In this document: positions 34,970 to 43,281 of the stretch, piece by piece | Numbering within the stretch: the stretch's first letter is position 1 | Layout of the letters: each line of letters starts with the position of its first letter | From: Fervidicoccaceae archaeon | GTDB lineage: Archaea; Thermoproteota; Thermoprotei_A; Sulfolobales; Fervidicoccaceae | Length of the DNA: 64,000 bases | Assembly: GCA_038734945.1 (NCBI GenBank) | Contig: JAVYOA010000009.1 | Coordinates: 1 to 64,000 of the forward strand | Reading direction: 5' to 3' | The notes under the pieces: model-generated | Told to the model about the DNA's origin: nothing | Databases searched by the model: none | The model's input: only the letters and a program-made list of their open reading frames with translations | Program-made: the position numbers and the translations under genes

Positions 34970-35580
34970 TGGAATACAATATAGTGATCGCGGGAATAGG
35001 AGGACAGGGAGTTCTAACGATTGCAAGGATCATAGGAGAAGCTGCTCTGCTGGAAGGCCTAAAAGTAAGAGTTGGAGAGATTCACGGTCTCAGCCAGAGA
35101 TTTGGAAGCCTGTTTGCTCATGTCAGAATGGGCAATAGTATTTACAGCGGCTTAATCCCGCTTGGGAAGGGAGACATGCTGCTATCCCTTGAGCCAGCAG
35201 AGGCACTGAGGCATTTGCAATACATGAAAAAAGGAGCAATCCTCATTTTGAATAGAAGACCCATCGAGCCTCCCCAAGTCTCCATGGAGCTCTTCAAATA
35301 TCCTTCTCTCGAGCAGATTAGGGCAATATCCTCAGAGAAGTTTGGCTTAAAAGTCCTTGAGCTCGATGCCAGAGAGATTGCCGAGAAGGCCGGAAACGCA
35401 ATTGCGCAGAACTCAGTTATGCTTGGTGCTGCCCTCTCTGCTCCAGGCATACCTATTTCAACGAAATCAGCAATCTCAGCATTGGAGAGAACTATCTCAA
35501 GGCGATTTGTAGATCTAAATATAAGAGCTTTGGAGCTTGGGATGCAGGAGGGAAGGAAGCTGCTGGAAAAAGTTTTTTGA
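34969..35580 (+). CDS. iorB: Indolepyruvate ferredoxin oxidoreductase, beta subunit
   Basis: The gamma-domain-like beta subunit, beginning YNIVIAGIGGQGVLTIARIIGEAAL, the family signature. 203 residues from ATG 34969, which overlaps the iorA stop as TAATG; an open frame upstream (from 34906) is within iorA and is not used. Together the three genes convert aromatic 2-oxoacids to acids plus ATP and reduced ferredoxin. Not obviously followed by other genes of the module. Confidence 0.94.
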   Translation: MEYNIVIAGIGGQGVLTIARIIGEAALLEGLKVRVGEIHGLSQRFGSLFAHVRMGNSIYSGLIPLGKGDMLLSLEPAEALRHLQYMKKGAILILNRRPIEPPQVSMELFKYPSLEQIRAISSEKFGLKVLELDAREIAEKAGNAIAQNSVMLGAALSAPGIPISTKSAISALERTISRRFVDLNIRALELGMQEGRKLLEKVF

Positions 35581-35590
35581 ATTTTATTAG

Positions 35591-35607
35591 CTTTAAAAAA
35601 TTTATTA
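35591..35607 (+). promoter_or_regulatory. Putative TATA box for the acetyltransferase-like gene
   Basis: CTTTAAAAAATTTATTA, 37-53 bases before ATG 35644 and immediately behind iorB, so the next gene probably has its own promoter. Confidence 0.45.
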
Positions 35608-35643
35608 ACTTCCTCTTTCCAGATAACTTGAGTGTGATCTATA

Positions 35644-36378
35644 ATGGTCAAACCACCCGTTCCGATATCAGTCAATGAAATACCCTTCAAGGTAGAACTA
35701 ATAGAAGCATACCTCCATTCTTCTGAGGACCTTGTTGCTGGCAAGGAATATGTGCCAAAGTTATATACAACAAAGCAGGGAGACAAGATAGTTTTCAGGC
35801 TTGCCAAGAAGGAAGAAGCCCCAATAATTCTCAACACACTAAAGAAGCTGATGGATCCTCAATACGATAAGGATCTCTATCATCTGGTTGCTACTAGGGT
35901 CTACGGTGAAGTTCTCGCATGGGTGCAGTCAAGATATAAAGATGAATATGTCCTGATTGGAGTTCATGATGGAGAGCTGATAGGAGTCTGGAACGCGAGG
36001 ATGTGGAACAAGGACATAGCAATAAGCCTCCACAGCATCACGTTCAAGAGGCTGGGTGGCATTGGCACAGCAGGATATGCTGCTAAGGCGGAATATGCAT
36101 TTGAGGTCCTTGGAGCAAAGGAGTGGTGGGCAACTTTTGAAAGTCCGTTCGGATTCAGACTCGGAATGTACTTCAGGCATTACATGAAGCCCTATCCAGA
36201 GGTACAGCACGAGCTAGGAGGATCTCCCGTCTTCTACATGACAGCTGACGATTGGTTCAACTTCCACAAGAAGAGAGAGGAGCTGAAGCCATTCTTCGGA
36301 ACAAGGCCAGTTCCAGAGGATCTGCTGAAGAAGAGCTATGAGCTAAGGCCACCGCAAAAGATAGAAATAGAGATCTGA
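35644..36378 (+). CDS. GNAT-like protein, possible N-acetyltransferase
   Basis: 244 residues. A GNAT-style core is suggested by KEEAPIILNTLKKLMDP (helix after the first strand), EYVLIGVHDGELIGVWNARMW (beta4-like), IGTAGYAAKAEYAFEVLGAK (motif A-like region) and WWATFESPFGFRLGMYF. The classical Q/RxxGxG/A acetyl-CoA loop is not clear, so family membership is tentative. Long Pro-rich flanks are unlike small GNATs. It converges on the fdrA-type operon and could act in the same pathway, without evidence. Confidence 0.5.
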   Translation: MVKPPVPISVNEIPFKVELIEAYLHSSEDLVAGKEYVPKLYTTKQGDKIVFRLAKKEEAPIILNTLKKLMDPQYDKDLYHLVATRVYGEVLAWVQSRYKDEYVLIGVHDGELIGVWNARMWNKDIAISLHSITFKRLGGIGTAGYAAKAEYAFEVLGAKEWWATFESPFGFRLGMYFRHYMKPYPEVQHELGGSPVFYMTADDWFNFHKKREELKPFFGTRPVPEDLLKKSYELRPPQKIEIEI

Positions 36379-36467
36379 GCTTAAGACTACAAAGCATAAG
36401 TTTTTTTAAATTTTCAGCCGGGCATTTCCTAAGCCAGAACAGATGATATGCTAAAAGAAACAACAAC

Positions 36468-37091
36468 CTAAAAGAGCTCTTTCAGCGCATTTTCGAGGTC
36501 TTCAGGTGTATCTATATCTCTCAACGTTCCAGGATCTCCCGTTTCCACACATAAGATCCTATCTCTGTATTTTTCCACAACGCTCTTCAGCCCTCTTCCA
36601 GCTTCGCTTATTCCTTTTATCTCGTTCTGAAGCTCAGGCTTGAATATAATAGGATGAGCATGTCTTCCATTAAAACATGCTACAGTAATTGGCATGCTGC
36701 TTAGTAGGTGAGACTGTATCGTCTTTTTGATTGATGCAGGACGTATGAAAGGAACGTCACCTGGGTGTATTAAAACGCTCTCTCCTTGATTGACAATTCT
36801 CATGCCGACCTTTATTGAGCTGCTCATACCTCCGCTAGCATAGCTTGAGTTAAATGCAAAGTATACACGAGAGAGATCATCTTGATGAACTCCATTTACT
36901 ATAGCACTGAAGACCCTTTCATGGTCTCTTCCGAGGACCACGATTATTTTCTCCAATCCAGAAGCTATGAATTTTTCAACCGTATGCAGTATGATGGGTC
37001 TTCTATTTACTTCATATAGCAACTTGTTTCCTGGAAACCTCGTTGAGAGACCTCCTGCTAGTATAATTGCTGCAATGCTACTTTCTCCCAC
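36468..37091 (-). CDS. MocA/MobA-like nucleotidyltransferase (molybdenum cofactor cytidylyltransferase type)
   Basis: NTP-transferase with the loop ILAGGLSTRFPGNKLL near residues 10-25, VVLGRDHERV, IHPGDVPFIRP (metal Asp) and RDIDTPEDLENAL. 207 residues, as in MocA enzymes that attach CMP to molybdopterin for xanthine-dehydrogenase-type hydroxylases. Overlaps the XdhC-like gene by 14 bases. No molybdoenzyme is encoded in the window, so the target is elsewhere, or the protein acts on another substrate. Last gene of the operon. Confidence 0.8.
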   Translation of the reverse strand: MGESSIAAIILAGGLSTRFPGNKLLYEVNRRPIILHTVEKFIASGLEKIIVVLGRDHERVFSAIVNGVHQDDLSRVYFAFNSSYASGGMSSSIKVGMRIVNQGESVLIHPGDVPFIRPASIKKTIQSHLLSSMPITVACFNGRHAHPIIFKPELQNEIKGISEAGRGLKSVVEKYRDRILCVETGDPGTLRDIDTPEDLENALKELF

Positions 37092-37974
37092 TTTTCTCCT
37101 CTCCCCCCTTCATGATCTGCTCAATCAATGAGGGAACAGCATTCTCCTGAACCCCTTGAGCACCCCTATCGATCTTCATAATTTCGGCCATAACAGCTAT
37201 CGCTATTTCCTCAGGCGTCTCGCTTCCAACGGCTAGACCAATTGGCGAGACGAGCTTTTCCTTGATTATTCCCGGATCTATTCCACTGCTGATAAGAGAC
37301 TTCAATATATAACCGAGCTTCCCCCTTCCAGCGAGGAGTCCCAGATATCTGGGTATTATGCCTTCCTTGAAGATTTTCTTGAGCACTTCTGCTTCTAGGT
37401 TCCCATCACCGTGAACAATAACTACAAAATCATTCTTGTTTATCTTTATCCTGTCGAGCTCGGTTAAAATATTCGAGGACGCATAGATTTCATCCGCATC
37501 TGGTATTTTTTCCTTATTGGCATATTGTGGAAAGTTGTCAACGACAATTACCCTGTAGTTGAGCATTTTTCCCAGCTTAGCCAGAGGCCTAGCCACATGG
37601 CCTGCACCTATAATAACCAGCCTCTGCACGGGCTTCAAAACATCAATGAACACATTAACAACACCACCGCATAGCTGTTCAGTTGCTATGACCTCCTCAT
37701 AAAGACTTTCTCTGAAAAGAGCCACCCTTCTCTCTCCGGGCTTTCTGGTCTCTAGCACCCTCTTGGCTTCCTCTATTACCTTTCTCTCGAAGTCCCCTCC
37801 TCCTATGGTTCCAATGACGTTCCCATCCTCGTCAATGAACATCTTTGTCCCCGGTCCCCGAGGTGCCGACCCTGCTTTCTTTGTTATCTCTATCATGGCA
37901 ACAAGCTTTCCTTGCTCGAGCCTCTCTAGCACCCATCTAAAGAATACAGGGTCACTTGGATACTCACCCATCAA
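37078..37974 (-). CDS. XdhC/CoxF-family protein (molybdoenzyme accessory factor)
   Basis: XdhC-type chaperone that sulfurates or inserts the molybdenum cofactor in xanthine-dehydrogenase-like enzymes. N-terminal XdhC domain (GSAPRGPGTKMFI, GTIGGGDFERKV, a CGG in EQLCGGVVNVF) and a Rossmann domain (VIIGAGHVARPLAKLG near residue 133). 298 residues. Its 5' end overlaps the DUF2877 gene by 11 bases and its 3' end the MocA-like gene, so these genes are one transcript. Confidence 0.85.
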   Translation of the reverse strand: MMGEYPSDPVFFRWVLERLEQGKLVAMIEITKKAGSAPRGPGTKMFIDEDGNVIGTIGGGDFERKVIEEAKRVLETRKPGERRVALFRESLYEEVIATEQLCGGVVNVFIDVLKPVQRLVIIGAGHVARPLAKLGKMLNYRVIVVDNFPQYANKEKIPDADEIYASSNILTELDRIKINKNDFVVIVHGDGNLEAEVLKKIFKEGIIPRYLGLLAGRGKLGYILKSLISSGIDPGIIKEKLVSPIGLAVGSETPEEIAIAVMAEIMKIDRGAQGVQENAVPSLIEQIMKGGEEKSGRK

Positions 37975-38824
37975 CCGGCATCACCTTGCACACATGCTCC
38001 AAGAACAAGACTCTTCGATATTTATATATGCTGTAGGCAGTTATAAGTCCTAGCCATATATATAAACCACTATCGTGCCCCCTTCTTAGTAACTGCAGAA
38101 AAAGATCATATGCATCCTGCTCATCTCCCCGCAGCAGGGATACGGCACTATCTAGGACTAGCTCATCCAATAAACCCATTGAGGCATATTTGATATATTG
38201 AGAACTGGCCCACGAGGTTCTTCTCAAAAGCTCTTTATCTATCTTTGGGAAATAACTCTCATCAAATGAAGCGCACTTTCTTGCAATGCTGAAAAGAGAG
38301 AGCATTCCAGCGAGAAAGTCGTCGCCAGAAGGAGTGAATCCACCTCCGGCTCCAATTATCTCTTTCAGAGCACTCCCCGAAGTTAAAAAGTCCCTGTTCT
38401 TGCATATCCTTCTCATTGTCTCGGAGCCGAAGAAATTGTTCCACGCAGTTGAGAGAACTACAAATGCTCCTTTGAGAAATTTGAAATCCTCCTCCTCAAT
38501 TCCTCTGCACTCCTCAATCTCTGGTTCTTTCTGTCTATACAGCTCAGCTTCCGTTAGAAGTATCTTAGTGCTATTGCCTCTTATGGCCTCAGAGGTAACC
38601 TCGAGAATTTCGCCAGGCAGGAAAAACGTATCGAGAGGAGATAAGGGGACATTTATGGTAAACGGAGATCTCCATCTGTGGGCAGAGATTAAAACAAGGC
38701 CATCGTCTTTTATGTTTCTCAAGTAAACAGTTGTTCTAAAAACATGTTCAATTTTGAAAAGGGAGGTTTGGAAAAAAAATATATGGGAACCATAGCTCGT
38801 TGCTTTGATCTCTCTCCAGTACAT
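37964..38824 (-). CDS. DUF2877 family protein (YlbF/AllH-like)
   Basis: 286 residues with the family motif GAGGGFTPSGDDFLAGML near residues 165-182, also seen in E. coli YlbF (AllH). E. coli FdrA, YlbE and YlbF (AllFGH) are reported to constitute an oxamate carbamoyltransferase in allantoin degradation; this knowledge is from the family, not from this sequence. The gene lies directly behind DUF1116 with an 8-base gap. It overlaps the XdhC-like gene. Subunit role is inferred. Confidence 0.8.
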   Translation of the reverse strand: MYWREIKATSYGSHIFFFQTSLFKIEHVFRTTVYLRNIKDDGLVLISAHRWRSPFTINVPLSPLDTFFLPGEILEVTSEAIRGNSTKILLTEAELYRQKEPEIEECRGIEEEDFKFLKGAFVVLSTAWNNFFGSETMRRICKNRDFLTSGSALKEIIGAGGGFTPSGDDFLAGMLSLFSIARKCASFDESYFPKIDKELLRRTSWASSQYIKYASMGLLDELVLDSAVSLLRGDEQDAYDLFLQLLRRGHDSGLYIWLGLITAYSIYKYRRVLFLEHVCKVMPVDG

Positions 38825-38832
38825 TACCCTTT

Positions 38833-40098
38833 TTACGCTCCGTACTTCTCAACATATGCCTTGAATGCGTCCTTGAATAGCTCAAACGGAAACTTGACTA
38901 TCCCTGCTCCAACTTGCCCTATACCAGCCTTCTTGTGAGCTATCCCTGTATTGATTGTTGGAGTTATTCCTGTCTTCAGCACGTATCTGATATCTATTCC
39001 AGTTGGCGTTCCCTGGAACCCCAAGTAGGGTATTGTGAAGTATTTGTGCTTGCTATAAGTTATATTATACATGTTCTTCGTGTTCTCAACAGCGAACTCC
39101 ACCGAGCCGCCAACCCAGCTTACCACTGCAGGAGCTGCTGCCATCGCAAATCCACCAAATCCAGCCGTCTCGGTTATCGCGCTATCTCCTAGATCTGGAT
39201 TGGCATCATCCTGTGTAAATCCAGGGAAGAACACTCCCTTCGGAACAGGAGCTGGTGCTGTGAACCATCTATTTCCCAGTCCGCTAACCCATATTCCTGC
39301 ATCTGTACCATTTCTGGTTAGGACAGTGACTATAGTGCTATATTCTATGTTGTGAGCAGCCAACGTCATTGCTTTCGCTGAAGCCATTCCTATATTCAAT
39401 GTGAAGAAATTGTTATTCTTCATGAACTCCCATACTCTTGAGAACACATCCTTGGGCACATCTGCCCTCACGAGATATGTTGCTATTTCGTTCATGAACT
39501 TGCTAGTTGCAGCAACATATCTATTGTGGCACTCGTCTCCCATATGGAGAGCCTGCTGGATTATCGACTTGAAGTTTATGCCACCCTTATCCTTTCTGGC
39601 CTCATCCAGTGCTGCCTTCAGTGCAGGATAAAGTTCATTCCTCATCCAATTCAGCCTAGATATGACCTCGCTGTCATAAGCTCCATACCTGAGTACTTTT
39701 CCTATACCCTCATTATAATTGCTAAATGCTCTGTTGCCGAATTTTTTATCTTCAATAATATAGACTGGCATGTTGAAGGAAATAACACCAGCCATCGGAC
39801 CAACAGCATTGAACTCATGATTTGGTCTAAGTATTACTTCTCCTCTCTCTACAAGCTTTATTGCTTCCTCCTCACTTGATGCCTTCCCCTCATATATCAA
39901 AGCACCAATTATTGCCCCCTTCATCGGACCAGAAGCTCTTTCCCAGGTTATTGGGGGACCTGCATGGATTAGCATATCCTCTTTCAGACCAGGGATAGCA
40001 TCCTTTGCTAATTTTGTATCCACTAAATATGGCTCTGCTTCCATCATTCTTTCTACTGCCTTTTTGTTTGCCTCCTCAATTTTTTCCTTAAGAGACAT
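38833..40098 (-). CDS. DUF1116 family protein (YlbE/AllG-like)
   Basis: About 421 residues with DUF1116 features: the N-terminal HAGPPITWERASGPMKGAI, ALHMGDECHNR with conserved Cys-His, WVSGLGNRWFTAPAPVPKG, ITETAGFGGFAMAAAP and the late GIDIRYVLKTGITPTINTGIAHK. The frame opens at TTG 40116, but GGGGCGTGAG just before ATG 40098 makes that start likelier. Same family as E. coli YlbE/AllG. Third protein in a likely carbamoyltransferase complex with FdrA and DUF2877. Confidence 0.85.
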   Translation of the reverse strand: MSLKEKIEEANKKAVERMMEAEPYLVDTKLAKDAIPGLKEDMLIHAGPPITWERASGPMKGAIIGALIYEGKASSEEEAIKLVERGEVILRPNHEFNAVGPMAGVISFNMPVYIIEDKKFGNRAFSNYNEGIGKVLRYGAYDSEVISRLNWMRNELYPALKAALDEARKDKGGINFKSIIQQALHMGDECHNRYVAATSKFMNEIATYLVRADVPKDVFSRVWEFMKNNNFFTLNIGMASAKAMTLAAHNIEYSTIVTVLTRNGTDAGIWVSGLGNRWFTAPAPVPKGVFFPGFTQDDANPDLGDSAITETAGFGGFAMAAAPAVVSWVGGSVEFAVENTKNMYNITYSKHKYFTIPYLGFQGTPTGIDIRYVLKTGITPTINTGIAHKKAGIGQVGAGIVKFPFELFKDAFKAYVEKYGA

Positions 40099-40135
40099 TT
40101 TTCTCACGCCCCTCAAATTATGAACTTTTAAAAAA

Positions 40136-40306
40136 CTAGAGTAGATCTGAGAGCTTCTCCGCCAGCTCTTTTTCGAGCTTTGGCGGAGGCTGGTAGTTCA
40201 CCTGGACAGCCTTCACGCCCTGCCTCTTGAGATCCTCATAGAATATTCTTAGCCCTACATTTATTACTTTCAAATCTTCATCGAATAGTTTTCTTGCTTG
40301 AGACAT
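40136..40306 (-). CDS. Small protein between fdrA and DUF1116 genes (56 residues)
   Basis: A complete short ORF, ATG 40306 to TAG 40136-40138, beginning MSQARKLFDEDLKVINVGLR. It starts 5 bases after the fdrA stop with the fdrA GGAAGGTGAT stretch as a plausible ribosome binding site, and ends 37 bases before the DUF1116 start. Its core (VINVGL ... FYEDLKRQGVKAVQVNYQPPP) resembles, from memory, a short segment found at the ends of bacterial FdrA or DUF1116 proteins; here it is a separate gene. Likely a small subunit; function unknown. Confidence 0.7.
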   Translation of the reverse strand: MSQARKLFDEDLKVINVGLRIFYEDLKRQGVKAVQVNYQPPPKLEKELAEKLSDLL

Positions 40307-40311
40307 GCATA

Positions 40312-41955
40312 TCACCTTCCCTGCTTCATATATGCCTTGAGATATTCTTCATAGAGAACATCGAGCTTCTTGCTATCCAAATTTCCTCTCAGGGCAGCAG
40401 TTGCTGCCGCCAAGGCCGATATCGCGTTTGTTGGATAGACAAGCACACCCTCCGACTCCAGCTTTCTCACCTGCTCCTCAAATCCCTGGGGGTCTTCCTT
40501 AACTCCCAACACATAGCCTATGATAATGAGATGCCTACCATCTCTCTCAGCTATTCTCTTTGCTTCCCTTATAGCATCCAGATGAGCTCCTGCAGGATCT
40601 GGGTGACTTCCATATCCGAGCACGAAGTCCATTAGTATAACAGCAACTTCGGGATCCTTAGCTTCATCTATAAGTCTTATCCTTCTGATGGTTGGATCTA
40701 TCATTGGATGCGCTCTGCCAGCAGTAAATTCTTCCTCTCCTAGATCCACTACCGTATTGCCAACGCTCTTGAAAGGATCTTCGAGCTTTCTCTGTCCCTT
40801 TAGTGGGGCATTGCTGTATATCTCTATTCCAAGGAGATCGAATATCATTAGAGCCTCGCTGGTAAGCGTGCCTCCTGTATATAGTGCCCTAATGTACTTC
40901 TGCGAGCTTTTCAGCTTTTCATAATGCGGCTTAAGAGAATCTCTCAATTTCCCAAAAGGTATTGTGTATTTTTCCCATATCTGTTCATATGTTGATTGTG
41001 AAACCAATCTAACAGCTTCAAGTGCCGTTGCGTGCAGAGTTCTAGCGACACTTACCCTTTCTCCCATTCCTTCAGGTATCCTCATATCAACCTTTCCCAT
41101 GAAGCCAAGAACGATGGGCTTTTTTGTGTTCTCGGCTGCAAAATTAAGTATAGAGTCCAGCGTTTCCTGCTGCGGCGGCTTTGATACTATTGTGATTATC
41201 TTTGTGGAAGGATCCCTCTCCAGATAGAGGAGAGAAAGCTTAGTCATTAGCCCCCCCACATAGTTCTTAACATCTCCTCCCCCAACTCCTAGCCCATGAG
41301 AGATTCCAAGACCCATGTTATGAATTAGTGAACTCACTTCCTGAAGACCTGTTCCTGCTGCTGCTATTATTCCAATTGGTCCTCTCCTCACGGCGTTTGC
41401 GAATGCTATGGCTTTTCCATTGATTATTGATGTTCCTGCTCCAGGTCCAAGAACGAGAAGACCTCTCTCATAAGCGTATTTTTTCAGCTCAACTTCATGC
41501 TCCTCAGGAACATGGTCGCTGAACAAATGGACATGGATTCCTCTTTCGAGAAGCTTCATAGTAACGTCCCTAGCATATTCCCCTGGAACCGAGACTATAG
41601 CCAAGTTAGCGTCAGGCAATGCGCTAATTGCTGATTCCAGGTCGAGGTACTCCATTTCTCCACCAGATACCGGGGCGCTCAGAAGCTCCCTTGCTTTTGC
41701 TAATGCATTATCCAGCGAAGCATTGTCCTTCGCAGCAATAGCAATAAAGAGATCAGAATCACCGGCCTTTTCAACTTCAGGAAGGAGAAGTCCGAGCTGC
41801 TTGGCTATTTCCTTGTTGGTTTCAGTTCCCATTGCCACGATAGCTTCGAGAACCCCGCTGAGCTTTTTCAGCTCCTCGCTTATTTTCATGAGCTGAAGAC
41901 TATCTCTCATAAGGTTCTTTTCAACTATAACCCCACTTACTCTATCCTGCGACAC
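40312..41955 (-). CDS. fdrA: FdrA family protein (AllF-like, acyl-CoA-synthetase-related)
   Basis: 547 residues, built like succinyl-CoA synthetase alpha/beta but without ATP-grasp. Features: DLESAISALPDANLAIVSVPGEYARD, LVLGPGAGTSIINGKAIAFAN, the GIIAAAGTGLQEVSSLIHNMGLGISHGLGVGG loop that holds the family's phosphate-binding region, and ALYTGGTLTSEALMIF. In E. coli FdrA (AllF) is reported as a subunit of oxamate carbamoyltransferase. Second gene of the minus-strand operon, 50 bases behind the cyclase gene. No carbamate kinase lies within the window. Confidence 0.85.
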   Translation of the reverse strand: MSQDRVSGVIVEKNLMRDSLQLMKISEELKKLSGVLEAIVAMGTETNKEIAKQLGLLLPEVEKAGDSDLFIAIAAKDNASLDNALAKARELLSAPVSGGEMEYLDLESAISALPDANLAIVSVPGEYARDVTMKLLERGIHVHLFSDHVPEEHEVELKKYAYERGLLVLGPGAGTSIINGKAIAFANAVRRGPIGIIAAAGTGLQEVSSLIHNMGLGISHGLGVGGGDVKNYVGGLMTKLSLLYLERDPSTKIITIVSKPPQQETLDSILNFAAENTKKPIVLGFMGKVDMRIPEGMGERVSVARTLHATALEAVRLVSQSTYEQIWEKYTIPFGKLRDSLKPHYEKLKSSQKYIRALYTGGTLTSEALMIFDLLGIEIYSNAPLKGQRKLEDPFKSVGNTVVDLGEEEFTAGRAHPMIDPTIRRIRLIDEAKDPEVAVILMDFVLGYGSHPDPAGAHLDAIREAKRIAERDGRHLIIIGYVLGVKEDPQGFEEQVRKLESEGVLVYPTNAISALAAATAALRGNLDSKKLDVLYEEYLKAYMKQGR

Positions 41956-42004
41956 TATTTCTCACCTATGAATAGCGAAAAAGAGGAAAAAATTTTTAAA
42001 AAAA

Positions 42005-42889
42005 TTACTCAGGACCATTACATATCGCGAATATTCTTGCGAAGGCCGATTCTGCTCCTTCCACCTTAATTGGTGCTCCAGATATGAGGCAGCGCTTGTT
42101 TAGAACTTTTGATATCTCCCCTCCGAGGTTCTCAGCATGCAGCACTCCTCTTGGGAAAGTGTATGTGTGAAGCACCTGGTAGTTCTTTGGCCACGGCATC
42201 ACTTCGTCAACAGACTTTCCAAACTTCTCCTTGAAGAGATCTGCAATATCTGGTCTAACTCTCCTAATAACTGTATCGAGCGGGTGGTCCTGGCTTATGG
42301 CATCTACACCAGTCCACTTGAGCTGCTTCTTAACACACCACTCAGCAAACTCAGCAGTAGGTCCGGGATGCATTAGCTGATACCTCACAGTATCAGCGGT
42401 TGGCTGATCCCATTGATACTTGTGATATCCCGTGTGAATAATCAAAATATCTCCTGGCTTCAATTCGAGGTTGTGCTCCTTCAGCTTCCTCTCAATCATT
42501 TCCGATGTGTATATACTCAGATCCTCCACTTCATCACTTATATCAACGATCACTCCTTCTCCAACAAAATGGTCAAGAGGAATCATGTCTATTGATGGGG
42601 CTCCAGGGTCAAAATGAATTGGACCATCCATGTGTGTTCCGATGTGCCACGCAGTTTCAATAGCCTGCGCTTGGACTTTGTTCTCAGGAAGAGTCTTTAT
42701 CCAGTACATCTTGAATGGTGGATATGTTGGAAAGGGCGGCGCATATATACCGAGGGGCTGACTCAAGTCGTAAATTCTTGCCTCGTCCCAATTAATGAGC
42801 TTGCTCCACTTGTATTTTGGTTTTGGTATGTATGCCTTTATGTATGGTTTTTCCAACCTAGAAGAATAGTTTATGCTCAATTCCATCAC
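42005..42889 (-). CDS. Cyclase-family metal hydrolase (kynurenine formamidase/isatin hydrolase type)
   Basis: 294 residues of the Pfam Cyclase family: the metal-binding signature ETAWHIGTHMDGPIHF (HxxTHxDxPxHF) near residues 84-99, VVDIS-type strand, PGDILIIHTGYHKYQ and GVDAISQDHPLDT. Relatives hydrolyse amide bonds of cyclic or N-acyl compounds. As first gene ahead of fdrA it may open the ring or release the substrate of the carbamoyl-transfer pathway. Two ATGs at the start. Confidence 0.85.
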   Translation of the reverse strand: MMELSINYSSRLEKPYIKAYIPKPKYKWSKLINWDEARIYDLSQPLGIYAPPFPTYPPFKMYWIKTLPENKVQAQAIETAWHIGTHMDGPIHFDPGAPSIDMIPLDHFVGEGVIVDISDEVEDLSIYTSEMIERKLKEHNLELKPGDILIIHTGYHKYQWDQPTADTVRYQLMHPGPTAEFAEWCVKKQLKWTGVDAISQDHPLDTVIRRVRPDIADLFKEKFGKSVDEVMPWPKNYQVLHTYTFPRGVLHAENLGGEISKVLNKRCLISGAPIKVEGAESAFARIFAICNGPE

Positions 42890-42925
42890 TTCACTTTTTT
42901 ATTACAATTATTAATAACTAAACTT

Positions 42926-42939
42926 AACAATTATAAAAG
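42926..42939 (-). promoter_or_regulatory. Putative TATA box for the cyclase-fdrA operon
   Basis: On the minus strand the stretch reads CTTTTATAATTGTT, 37-50 bases before ATG 42889. The strongest TATA-like match ahead of the seven-gene operon; no similar box is obvious before fdrA. Confidence 0.45.
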
Positions 42940-43077
42940 TTTTCCTCTAATATTACCTGAATTCAGGCAGAAAATCCATCATCATAAATTTGGCTCCATT
43001 TTAACCTCCAATCCTAGCCTCTTGCCTGCAAAGTTTTAAATTCCCTTACGGAATCTTTTTATTGTTGAAATGATTGC

Positions 43078-43151
43078 GGGCCCGTGGCTCAGCCAGGTAG
43101 AGCAGCGGGCTTTTAACCCGTTGGTCCCGGGTTCAAATCCCGGCGGGCCCG
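43078..43151 (+). tRNA. tRNA-Lys (anticodon TTT)
   Basis: Full cloverleaf: acceptor GGGCCCG/CGGGCCC, D-stem GCTC/GAGC, anticodon arm GCGGG-CTTTTAA-CCCGT, variable TGGTC, T-arm CCGGG-TTCAAAT-CCCGG. The discriminator is G and CCA is not encoded (GCA follows). No intron. A TATA-like GTTTTAAATT at 43033-43042 lies about 40 bases upstream. Confidence 0.96.
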
Positions 43152-43239
43152 CATCTCATATCTCACTTGCTTGAGCTTGATGCTCTCTGCTCCTTAAAAT
43201 ACAAAGAAATCGATCACAAATCTAAAATAATGGATGGTC

Positions 43240-43249
43240 AAGTTATAAA
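43240..43249 (+). promoter_or_regulatory. Putative TATA box for pcna
   Basis: AGTTATAAAG about 33 bases before the TTG start of the sliding-clamp gene, followed by GGTGA as ribosome binding site. Confidence 0.4.
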
Positions 43250-43281
43250 GAAGTGAGTGCTTGTCTACATGGTGATTCAAT

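Noticed and set aside
42965-43005. Minus-strand ATGATGA followed by a short guide-like stretch and CTGA, suggesting a box C/D sRNA
   Set aside because: No C' or second D box is visible; the CTGA is part of a palindrome.
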